A stretch of DNA of 15,534 nt from Verrucomicrobiales bacterium (GTDB lineage: Bacteria > Verrucomicrobiota > Verrucomicrobiia > Limisphaerales > F1-80-MAGS106): NCBI GenBank assembly GCA_947487925.1, contig CANLCA010000010.1:1-15534 (forward strand), read 5' to 3'. Positions 6,343 through 13,680 of this stretch are shown one piece after another (position 1 is the first letter of the stretch; the number at the start of each line of letters is the position of its first letter). Both the position numbers and the translations under genes were made by a program. The notes beneath the pieces are model-generated. The model was not told the DNA's origin. It saw nothing but the letters and a program-made list of their open reading frames with translations, and searched no databases.

Positions 6343-8244
6343 ATGTTCTTGGGTCCCGCAAGAGATGCGGAGGATGGAAGAAGCCTGCGACAACAGACGG
6401 AAGATATGGAAGCTGAGAAAACACCGATCGAGCGCAAGACATTGGACGCGCGCCAACAAATGAACGAGCTGCAGCGCACGCGGCACTCGGGCGCACACAT
6501 CCTGGCGACGGCCGTCTTACGGATCTGGCCGGAGGCGCTGCTTGATATCGGCCCCCCGACGGATGAGGGGTTTTATTACGACTTTGATCTGCCGACCCAC
6601 CGGTTTGCCCCGGAGGACTTCGCGCGCATCGAGGAGGAGATGCGCAAGGTGATGAAGGAGAACCAGGTCTTTGAGAAATCGATCAAGACCCGAGACGAAG
6701 CGCGCGAGTTTTTTGGTTCCAGGGGCCAAAAATTCAAACTGGAAAGGTTAGCCGACATCCCTGAAGGCGAGGCGATTTCATTCTATCAGAATGGCGAATT
6801 TGTGGATCTCTGTGCTGGCCCCCATGTGATGCGGACAGGCAACGTGAAAGCCTTCAAACTGTTGCGGGTTGCGGCGGCCTATTACCGGGGGAACGAAAAA
6901 AACCCGCAATTGCAGCGGATTTATGGGACTGCGTTCCTGAACAAAACCGATCTCGAGGCGTGGCTCGCCGCGCAAGAGGAGGCGAAAAAGCGGGACCATC
7001 GGAAGATCGGGGCTGAGATGGGATTGTTCGCCTTTGATTCGGAGGACGTGGGCCCGGGATTGCCGTTGTGGCTGCCCCACGGGACGGTGCTCATCGAAGA
7101 GCTCGAGAAACTGGCGAAGGAAAGCGAGTTTGCGGCCGGCTATGTGCGAGTGCGGACGCCCCATTTGGCAAAGGAAAAACTGTACAAGACCTCTGGGCAT
7201 CTGCCTTATTATGCCGAGAGCATGTTCCCGCCGATGGAGCTTAGGGAGAAAACTGGCGGGGAAGGGCGCGAAGACACCGTGGAGCGGTATTATCTGAAGG
7301 CCATGAACTGTCCGCATCACCATAAGATCTTCGCCGCGGAACCCAGGAGCTATCGGGACCTGCCCCTCCGGCTTGCGGAGTATGGAACGTGTTATCGATA
7401 CGAGCAGTCAGGCGAGCTGATGGGGCTGATGCGGGTGCGTTCGATGCAGATGAACGACGCCCACATCTATTGCACGCCCGAGCAGTTCGCGGACGAGTTT
7501 CGTGCGGTCAACGAGATGTATCTGAAGTATTTCAAGATTTTCGGCCTCGGCCGTTATCTGATGCGGTTTAGCACCCATGACCCGTCGCGGTTAGGGCAGA
7601 AGTTCGTGGACGAACCCGAACTCTGGAAGCAAACGGAGGACATGGTGCGCAACGTGTTGATCGAATCCGGGATCAACCATGTGGAAGTGCCCAATGAGGC
7701 GGCTTTTTACGGCCCCAAGATCGATGTGCAGGTGTGGAGTGTGGCCGGGCGCGAGTTTACGATTGCGACCAACCAGGTCGACTTCGCGGTTCCCAAGCGC
7801 TTCGGCCTCGTTTACAAGGATCGTGACAACGTCGAAAAAACACCTTTGTGCATCCACCGCGCCCCTCTGGGGACGCATGAACGGTTTATCGGGTTTTTGA
7901 TCGAGCATTACGCGGGTAATTTTCCTTTGTGGCTGGCCCCGGAACAGGTGCGCGTGCTGACGATCGGTGATGCCGAACCTCTCGTGAGCTATGGCCGATC
8001 GTTGGTTCGGGAATTGAGATCGAACATGGTCAGGGCTGAATCCGATTTCACCAGCAACAAGATCAACGGTAAGATTCAGGATGCTGAACGCTCCAAAGTA
8101 CATACGATGCTCGTGATAGGGCAACGTGACCTCGAATCTGGCCAAGTGAGCGTCCGATTGCACGGCAAAGGCAACGTGGGCGCGAAACCAACGGCAGAGG
8201 CCGTTGCGGAAATCGTCGGAGCCATTCGTGAACGGAAGGCCTAA
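6343..8244 (+). CDS. thrS: Threonyl-tRNA synthetase, TGS-less form
   Basis: A class II synthetase that charges tRNA-Thr. The 633 residues begin almost at the editing domain: RHSGAH has H48 and H52 and DLCAGPH has C157 and H161, matching the four editing-site residues (E. coli H73, H77, C182, H186). The catalytic core has the three zinc ligands C323 (MNCPHH), H374 (NDAHIYC) and H505 (IHRAPLGTHERF). The anticodon-binding domain follows from about residue 534 (PEQVRVLTIGD). The usual N-terminal TGS domain (about 60 residues) is missing and only about 45 charged residues precede the editing fold. The motif-2 loop reads VRSMQMNDAH rather than the common VRGFTQDDAH, the mark of a divergent ThrRS subtype. 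ATG 6343 has AGGGAG three bases upstream; ATG 6406 is the alternative. The neighbours are not the usual infC-rpmI-rplT. Confidence 0.96.
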   Translation: MFLGPARDAEDGRSLRQQTEDMEAEKTPIERKTLDARQQMNELQRTRHSGAHILATAVLRIWPEALLDIGPPTDEGFYYDFDLPTHRFAPEDFARIEEEMRKVMKENQVFEKSIKTRDEAREFFGSRGQKFKLERLADIPEGEAISFYQNGEFVDLCAGPHVMRTGNVKAFKLLRVAAAYYRGNEKNPQLQRIYGTAFLNKTDLEAWLAAQEEAKKRDHRKIGAEMGLFAFDSEDVGPGLPLWLPHGTVLIEELEKLAKESEFAAGYVRVRTPHLAKEKLYKTSGHLPYYAESMFPPMELREKTGGEGREDTVERYYLKAMNCPHHHKIFAAEPRSYRDLPLRLAEYGTCYRYEQSGELMGLMRVRSMQMNDAHIYCTPEQFADEFRAVNEMYLKYFKIFGLGRYLMRFSTHDPSRLGQKFVDEPELWKQTEDMVRNVLIESGINHVEVPNEAAFYGPKIDVQVWSVAGREFTIATNQVDFAVPKRFGLVYKDRDNVEKTPLCIHRAPLGTHERFIGFLIEHYAGNFPLWLAPEQVRVLTIGDAEPLVSYGRSLVRELRSNMVRAESDFTSNKINGKIQDAERSKVHTMLVIGQRDLESGQVSVRLHGKGNVGAKPTAEAVAEIVGAIRERKA

Positions 8245-8515
8245 GGCCCGAGAATTCTAGATCAAGTTTCGACCGCATGACGGCGATTATTCCAGAGTGG
8301 GTCCAGAAAGGACTCAAAGATTTGCGTCGGAAAAACCGGCGAGCTCAAATCCGGTGTCGGCGTTGTTCGTTCGCGCTGCCAGAGTGGTTCACATGAAACC
8401 ACCCAGGGTAGCAAAGACGCGAGGGCACAACGGTCTGGGATCGAAAGAGGGTTCAGTGCGCCTCCAGGAAGCAAACGGGCTGCGTGAACCGCTTCCAACT
8501 TGATGAAATGGTGGC
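8245..8515. other. Intergenic region with a degenerate repeat-like stretch
   Basis: No convincing gene is present. A plus-strand frame (8297-8503) has no family features. Positions 8411-8430 (GCAAAGACGCGAGGGCACAA) resemble the decayed 'GCAAAGACGCGAAGGCGCAAAG' tracts found between genes in many bacteria. A weak hairpin, GTGGTT with AACCAC, lies near 8382-8401. No T-tract terminator was found after thrS. A promoter for the DUF21 genes may lie here, but none is clear. Confidence 0.35.
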
Positions 8516-9754
8516 ATGTTTTTCGGCACGACCAGCGGAGTGTTTTTGGTGCTATGCGGGGCTGCGAGTTTTTTCTTCGCGTTGTCCGAGGCGGCGCTGT
8601 TCGCTCTTGGAAATTGGCAGATTCGGCTGCTCGCCGAGAAAGACGCCAGGAGCGCACGGGTTGCGGAGCTGATGGCCAGCCGCGATGATCTCCTGGCAAC
8701 GATCGTGCTAGGCAACACGTTGGCCAATGCAGGCATCGTGGCGATCGGTTTAGGGAATGTCCTTTACGGGATCTGGCCGATGGATTTTCGGATTGCGTCC
8801 ATCCTGTTGCTGGGCCTGATCTTGTTCGGTTGCGAAGTGTTTCCAAAAATCCTGGCGGTGCGCGTCCCGGAGTTCTGGGCTGTGCGGGTCGCGCAACCCA
8901 TGCTTCTGTTGGTGCGGGTGTCCCGTCCGCTCAGGCTCATTGCCCAGGCGATCAATGGCTGGTTGATCCGCGTTTTGGTCCCAAAATCCATGCCCCTGCC
9001 GAGCGCCCTCACGGAGGCCGAATATAGGGAGTTGCTCGAGCTCGGGTTTCAATCGGGTTCGCTGAAAAAATCCGAGAAAGAGATCATCCACGAGATTCTG
9101 CGACTCGACGGTCGCACGGTCAAGGAAGTGATGCGTCCGAGGTCGCAAGTGGCGATGATCAGCGATGATTTGTCTCGGGAAGAAATGCTCGAGGCTTCGA
9201 GGCATTTCAAACATCAGCGACTGCTGATGCACGATGAAGCGACGGACACGATCGTGGGCGTGTTGAACACTCGAATGTTGTTGTCCAACCCCAGAGTCGA
9301 TCTGGATGAGGTGATAGAATTTCCATCATTCGTTCCCGAGAGCATCAACTTGTTCCAGCTTTTGAGGAGTTTGCGACGGCAAAGGCGGGGGCTCGCCATC
9401 GTCATGGACGAGTTCGGAGGGTTGGCGGGGATCGTGACGGTCGAGGACATCCTCGAGTCGGTTCTGGGCCGGATCCGGGGCGAAGGGGAGGCGCAGGAGT
9501 TTGTGATGGAGAAACAGGGGGAGGGGCGCTGGCGCGTGAGCGGGCTAATGCGGTTGGATGATTTTGCGCGCGAATGCCCCGCGTTGGCGGAGATCGCTGA
9601 GGTTGAAACGATGGGAGGACTTCTTTCATCGCAACTGGGGGCCATTCCCCTGCGTGGGGAATCGGTGGTGGTGCGGGGTGTCAGGCTGACCGCGAGCCTA
9701 GTGGACGAGCGACGTGTTCAGGAATTGACCGTGGAGCAGACAAGGAAGCCATGA
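8516..9754 (+). CDS. DUF21/CBS-pair membrane protein (CorC/CNNM-type), first of three
   Basis: A 412-residue inner-membrane protein with the full CNNM/CorC layout. The DUF21 transmembrane domain spans about 2-155. It keeps the family's ion-site motifs: S24-E25 (FALSEAAL), G66-N67 (VLGNTLAN) and E107 with P110-K111 (CEVFPK). A CBS pair follows (about 203-325): VMRPRSQVAMI opens the first and AIVMDEFGGLAGIVTVEDILE closes the second. A CorC_HlyC domain (about 330-405) ends the protein. The family exports Mg2+ or other divalent cations, with ATP-Mg sensed by the CBS pair; transport by this protein is inferred. ATG 8516 is the first in-frame start after a TGA at 8504-8506; its ribosome site is weak. 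It overlaps the next gene by 4 bp (ATGA). Confidence 0.92.
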   Translation: MFFGTTSGVFLVLCGAASFFFALSEAALFALGNWQIRLLAEKDARSARVAELMASRDDLLATIVLGNTLANAGIVAIGLGNVLYGIWPMDFRIASILLLGLILFGCEVFPKILAVRVPEFWAVRVAQPMLLLVRVSRPLRLIAQAINGWLIRVLVPKSMPLPSALTEAEYRELLELGFQSGSLKKSEKEIIHEILRLDGRTVKEVMRPRSQVAMISDDLSREEMLEASRHFKHQRLLMHDEATDTIVGVLNTRMLLSNPRVDLDEVIEFPSFVPESINLFQLLRSLRRQRRGLAIVMDEFGGLAGIVTVEDILESVLGRIRGEGEAQEFVMEKQGEGRWRVSGLMRLDDFARECPALAEIAEVETMGGLLSSQLGAIPLRGESVVVRGVRLTASLVDERRVQELTVEQTRKP

Positions 9755-10734
9755 ACGCTGCATCCCTGACGATCGTTGTGGTGAGCCTGTCTCTTTCGTT
9801 TCTCCTTTCAGGCATGGAAGCCGGCGTGTTCGCCCTGAGCCGGCTTCGAATACTGCATTGGATGCGATCGGGGAGCAAATCCGCGCGCCTATTGAACCGG
9901 TATTTGGAGAACTCCGAGAATTTTCTGTGGACCATCTGCGTGGGCAACACGATTACGAACTTTGTTGCGGTGGGTCTTGTCACCTGGTGGCTCCTGCAGC
10001 GGCTTGATGGGCGTCCAGTCCTCTTTGCGCTGGCATGGGGCTGCACGGCCTTCGGATTATTCGCCTGGTGCGAGCTGTTGCCCAAGACTTTGTTCCGCCA
10101 ATTTCCAAACCGTCTGTGCCTTTGGATGGTGCATCCCTACAGGGTGATCCACTGGCTGTTCTCGCCGCTGGTGGCGGTGGTGTCGTGGATGGCCTCGGCG
10201 CTGCTGCGCAGGACAGGGGGACAAAAGTTCACGGGCCGGCTTTTTGGGAATCGGGAGGAACTCCGGCATGTGCTTCAGGAATCGGAGGGCGCGGTGACGA
10301 AGGAAGAGCGTGGCATGATCAACAGGGTTCTGGACCTTCAGAGCCGGACCTTGACCGAGGTGTTGGTGCCCCTGGAAAAAGCCTGCCGTGTGGATTCGAC
10401 AGCCACAGTGAACGAAGCCCTGGCGCTGTGTCGCGAGAGGGGTTTCAGCCGTATACCAGTGTTTTTGAACGATGTGAGGAATCCTAGAGTTCTCGGGATT
10501 TTCAGCCTCCGGAAATCGCTCTATCAAAGCGGGCTGGATGGTTCCTTAAGAGTCCTGCTCGAAATGCGGCCCGCGCTGCACCTGAAGTCGGATCTGAAGC
10601 TGGAGATCGCGTTGCAGCGGCTTCAGCGGACCGGACACCGCATGGCGATCGTCACGGACGCCGCCGGGTTGGACATCGGGATCGTCACCCTCCAGGATAT
10701 GCTGGACGTGATTTTTAGCGAAGTGAACTCGTGA
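9751..10734 (+). CDS. DUF21/CBS-pair membrane protein, short form without CorC_HlyC domain
   Basis: A 327-residue paralogue of the preceding gene. The DUF21 domain covers about 1-155 with the same motifs: S20-G-M-E23, G65-N66 (CVGNTITN) and E108 with P111-K112 (CELLPK). A CBS pair covers about 199-325, ending MAIVTDAAGLDIGIVTLQDMLD. The second CBS has DAAGLD where its neighbours have DEFGG or DEYGG. The protein stops right after the CBS pair, so the C-terminal CorC_HlyC domain is missing; no frameshift or leftover domain is seen downstream, so the short form appears natural. ATG 9751 overlaps the upstream stop (ATGA), implying coupled translation and perhaps a heterodimer, since CNNM/CorC proteins dimerise through the membrane and CBS domains. 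The heterodimer is inference. Confidence 0.9.
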   Translation: MNAASLTIVVVSLSLSFLLSGMEAGVFALSRLRILHWMRSGSKSARLLNRYLENSENFLWTICVGNTITNFVAVGLVTWWLLQRLDGRPVLFALAWGCTAFGLFAWCELLPKTLFRQFPNRLCLWMVHPYRVIHWLFSPLVAVVSWMASALLRRTGGQKFTGRLFGNREELRHVLQESEGAVTKEERGMINRVLDLQSRTLTEVLVPLEKACRVDSTATVNEALALCRERGFSRIPVFLNDVRNPRVLGIFSLRKSLYQSGLDGSLRVLLEMRPALHLKSDLKLEIALQRLQRTGHRMAIVTDAAGLDIGIVTLQDMLDVIFSEVNS

Positions 10735-10761
10735 CGTCGAGTGAGGCGAAGAGACACTGCG

Positions 10762-12111
10762 ATGAACGAAGCTGAATTCATAGCGCTGGTTGGGAAGATC
10801 GGCGCGATCATGGTGCTGGTGCTGATCAACGGTTTTTTTGTGGCGGCCGAGTTCGCGCTTGTGAAGGTGCGAGGCACCCAGCTGGATCCGCTCATTGAGA
10901 AAGGAAACCGGCGCGCGCGCGTCGCGAAGCAACTGCTGAACAATCTGGATGCCTCGCTCAGCGCGGCGCAGTTGGGCATCACCCTGGCAAGTCTGGGATT
11001 GGGCTGGTACGCAGAGCCGATCTTCGCGGCCCTGCTCCAGCCCGTGCTGGGCTGGTTTGAGGTCGAATCCGAACAACTTCGGCACTCCATCTCCTTCGCG
11101 GTGGGGTTCACTCTGATCACTTTTCTTCACATCACCGCGGGGGAGCAGGCGCCCAAGTCGCTCGGGATAAAACAATCATTGCCAACGGCGCTCTGGATCG
11201 CGATGCCGCTGATGTGGTTCCAGAGAATTTCGTATCCATTCATCTGGATCCTGAACCACGCCTCTCTTTGGATACTGAGCAAGTTCGGCATTGAACCCGC
11301 CCCTGAGCACGAGCTTTCGCACTCGGAGGAGGAACTGCGCCTGATGTTGAGTGCGTCGGGGAGGAGGGCCGGTGGCGATGGCCTGGGGCGCCGGATTGTA
11401 CTGAATGCGTTTGATTTGAGATGGAGATTGGTTCGGGATGTGATGCGTCCACGCCATCAGATGGTCTGTCTTGACACAGAAAGCTCGATTGAAAAGTGTG
11501 TTGAGCTGGCTGAACAAACTCGATTCTCCCGGTTTCCGTTGGCTGAGGAAGGGGATCCGGACCGCACCCTGGGGGTGGTTCATATCAAGGACCTTTACAC
11601 CACCGCCAGACAGGGTTCGAAAACAGGAGCGGATCTCGTCAAACAAGCGCGAAAAATCCTCTTTGTTCCCGAGTTGGCTCCGCTCGAGAAACTGTTGGAA
11701 TTGTTCTTAGAGCGGAAGCTGCATTTTGCGGTGGTGGTTGATGAGTATGGGGGCACCACGGGGATGGTCACGTTGGAGAATGTTCTTGAAGAATTGGTCG
11801 GGCAGATCCAGGACGAGTTTGACCAGGAAAAACCTCTGAAAGTGGCTTTACCAAACGACGGATGGGAGCTGGACGGCTCGCTGCCGTTGCATGAGCTCGC
11901 GACTCTGGCGGGAGAATCGGTTCAGGCGGAAGGTGTTTCCACGGTGAGCGGATGGGTGACGATGATGCTCGGCGGCTTTCCACGCGAGGGCGACAAGGTG
12001 GCGCTTCTGCGGCACGAATTGAGGGTGCTTGAAATCGACGGAATGCGCGTCAGCAAACTGCGGCTGACGTCCCGGCCGAAGGTGGAACCTGCGCCCGGCA
12101 GCCCGCTCTAA
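10762..12111 (+). CDS. DUF21/CBS-pair membrane protein of the 'hemolysin family' subtype, third of three
   Basis: A 449-residue member with a DUF21 domain (about 5-175), a CBS pair (about 225-350, VMRPRHQMVCL to VVVDEYGGTTGMVTLENVLEE) and a CorC_HlyC domain (about 357-437). Its membrane motifs differ from the two upstream copies: NGFFVAAEFALVKVR in the first helix, QLGITLASLGLGW in place of the GN motif, and GEQAPKSL (E129, P131, K132). This is the other main branch of the family, so it is not a recent duplicate of its neighbours. A role in divalent cation export is likely by family only; 'hemolysin' is a historical name. I chose ATG 10762 over GTG 10741 because it leaves a normal N-terminus and AAGAG lies about 8 bp upstream. 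The gap to the previous stop is 27 bp, so one operon is likely. It ends 2 bp from the stop of convergent gmk. Confidence 0.92.
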   Translation: MNEAEFIALVGKIGAIMVLVLINGFFVAAEFALVKVRGTQLDPLIEKGNRRARVAKQLLNNLDASLSAAQLGITLASLGLGWYAEPIFAALLQPVLGWFEVESEQLRHSISFAVGFTLITFLHITAGEQAPKSLGIKQSLPTALWIAMPLMWFQRISYPFIWILNHASLWILSKFGIEPAPEHELSHSEEELRLMLSASGRRAGGDGLGRRIVLNAFDLRWRLVRDVMRPRHQMVCLDTESSIEKCVELAEQTRFSRFPLAEEGDPDRTLGVVHIKDLYTTARQGSKTGADLVKQARKILFVPELAPLEKLLELFLERKLHFAVVVDEYGGTTGMVTLENVLEELVGQIQDEFDQEKPLKVALPNDGWELDGSLPLHELATLAGESVQAEGVSTVSGWVTMMLGGFPREGDKVALLRHELRVLEIDGMRVSKLRLTSRPKVEPAPGSPL

Positions 12112-12113
12112 AG

Positions 12114-12740
12114 TCAAAGAATGTCTGGCAGCGTGACGCGGCAACTGCGCAATTTTTCGGCGTCGACCACCGACTGCATCCGCCGCAGATCCTCTTCGCG
12201 CGTGCTGCTGATCAGCAGGTAGTCAAAGTGGATATAGTGGGCAATTTCCTTTCGCGCCACGCTCAGCCTGTGCTGGAGAACATCCTCCGACTCGGACCCC
12301 CGGTTCCTTAGGCGTGCCTCAAGCTCTGTGAGAGAAACCGGAGTGAGGAAGATCGAAACGAGGGATTTCGAAAGAACGGGATCTTCGAACGAGTGATGGC
12401 GCACAGTCTCGGCCCCTTGGACGTCGATGTTGAGCAGTACATCCGACCCTAGAGCAAGGCGATCGAGAACCTCCGATTTGAGTGTGCCATAGCCGTTGCC
12501 AAAAACTTGGGCATGCTCGAGAAATCGGCCTTGGTCGACGTGTTGTTGAAAAATTTCCTGGCTGAGAAAGTGGTAATCGAGGCCATCATGCTCGCCCGGC
12601 CTGCGAGGTCGGGTGGTGCAAGTGACTGCTCGGGTGATGCCGGGGTTTTGCTTGAGTAACTGCTGGCACAAAGTAGTTTTGCCTGCGCCAGACGGGGCGG
12701 ACAGCACAATCAGCAAGGGTGTTGGAAGGGGTTGAGGCAT
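12114..12740 (-). CDS. gmk: Guanylate kinase
   Basis: A 208-residue cytoplasmic kinase that phosphorylates GMP to GDP with ATP. The P-loop is APSGAGKTT (15-23). The GMP-binding segment TTRPRRPGEHDG has R44, R47 and E50, followed by Y56; FLEHAQVFGNGYGT (73-86) has E75 and Y84. IDVQGAE (105-111) and the lid segment EARLRNRGSESEDVLQHRL (141-159) complete the family pattern. Length is typical. ATG 12740 was chosen because it puts the P-loop at the normal distance. GTG 12776 would add 12 residues and overlap yicC's stop (GTGA), so it cannot be excluded. It is the last gene of trpB-yicC-gmk; yicC-gmk adjacency is widespread in bacteria. Confidence 0.96.
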   Translation of the reverse strand: MPQPLPTPLLIVLSAPSGAGKTTLCQQLLKQNPGITRAVTCTTRPRRPGEHDGLDYHFLSQEIFQQHVDQGRFLEHAQVFGNGYGTLKSEVLDRLALGSDVLLNIDVQGAETVRHHSFEDPVLSKSLVSIFLTPVSLTELEARLRNRGSESEDVLQHRLSVARKEIAHYIHFDYLLISSTREEDLRRMQSVVDAEKLRSCRVTLPDIL

Positions 12741-12772
12741 GAGAACGGGGGATGGTGAGCGTCCGATACCTA

Positions 12773-13654
12773 TCACTCCACATTTTGGGCTTGCTCGCGA
12801 AACCGTTCGAGCTCGGTTTTCAGCGCCACCACATTCTTCGAAATCACGCTGTCGTTGGCCTTGGATCCCACGGTGTTGATCTCGCGATTCATCTCCTGAG
12901 CCAAAAAATCCAGGGTTCGACCCACGGGCTCTGACGATTTGAGGCAGTCCCCGAACTGCTGGAAATGGCTGTCGAGCCGCGCGAGTTCCTCGCTGATGTC
13001 GCTTCGATCGGCAAAGAACACAATTTCCTTGAGCAACCTGTCATCATCCGGGTTCGAAACATCCGCCCCTGCGATTCGCAATTTCTCGGTGAGTTGCTGA
13101 CGGAAGCGGGTCATGACCTCCGGGGCCTGCGCCTGCACCCCGCGCGCGGCCTCCTTCATCGCATCGATGCGTGCGGACAAATCCCTCGAGAGGTTGGCCC
13201 CCTCCCTCTCACGCATGGAAAGAAACCCCGTTAGAGCGGATTCAACCGCGCGCCTGAGCGGGGGCCAGAAGATCTCCACATCCCCCTCATTCACTTCGGT
13301 CTCAAATACTCCTGGAAGTCGAAGCACGGTGTCGATCGAGACTGTAGGATCCATGTTCATCTCGGCGGCCAGCTCCCGGAGTTCCGCGACGTAGGCTTTG
13401 ACCACGGGCCTATTCAATCGGGCTTTCAACACCGCTCCGTCTTCGGACATCCCCAGGGTGACCTTGATTGAAACTCGGCCGCGACTGACATTTTGCGAGA
13501 TCAATTCACGAAGCCGAGGCTCAAATCCGTCCAGGAGGCGCGGGAGATTGATGACGAATTCCGACTGCTTACGGTTGACCGAAGTCAGTTCCACGGTGAA
13601 ATGGCGGCCACCCTCGGCGCATTCGCCACGGCCGTGTCCTGTCATGGATTTCAT
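12773..13654 (-). CDS. yicC: YicC family endoribonuclease
   Basis: A 293-residue YicC protein; the family has been shown to be an endoribonuclease involved in RNA turnover. The start MKSMTGHGRGE (family MxxSMTGxGR) fixes ATG 13654 and makes a much longer upstream extension, which runs into trpB sequence, unlikely. The N-terminal YicC domain (about 1-155) includes ELTSVNRK and MREREGANL. The DUF1732 C-terminal domain (about 210-293) holds DRSDISEELARLDSHFQQF (217-235) and GRTLDFLAQEMNREINT (245-261), the most conserved blocks, both intact. The gap to trpB is 26 bp and to gmk 32 bp, so it is probably in one transcript. No clear Shine-Dalgarno was seen. Confidence 0.95.
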   Translation of the reverse strand: MKSMTGHGRGECAEGGRHFTVELTSVNRKQSEFVINLPRLLDGFEPRLRELISQNVSRGRVSIKVTLGMSEDGAVLKARLNRPVVKAYVAELRELAAEMNMDPTVSIDTVLRLPGVFETEVNEGDVEIFWPPLRRAVESALTGFLSMREREGANLSRDLSARIDAMKEAARGVQAQAPEVMTRFRQQLTEKLRIAGADVSNPDDDRLLKEIVFFADRSDISEELARLDSHFQQFGDCLKSSEPVGRTLDFLAQEMNREINTVGSKANDSVISKNVVALKTELERFREQAQNVE

Positions 13655-13680
13655 GGTGTCGGATTTTGGGAGAGGGACGA

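Noticed and set aside
8340..8365. tRNA T-arm-like CTCAAATCCGG
   Set aside because: No matching acceptor, D or anticodon arms can be folded around it.
8297..8503. Possible 68-codon gene between thrS and the DUF21 genes
   Set aside because: It has no family signal or ribosome binding site, and it overlaps the repeat-like tract.
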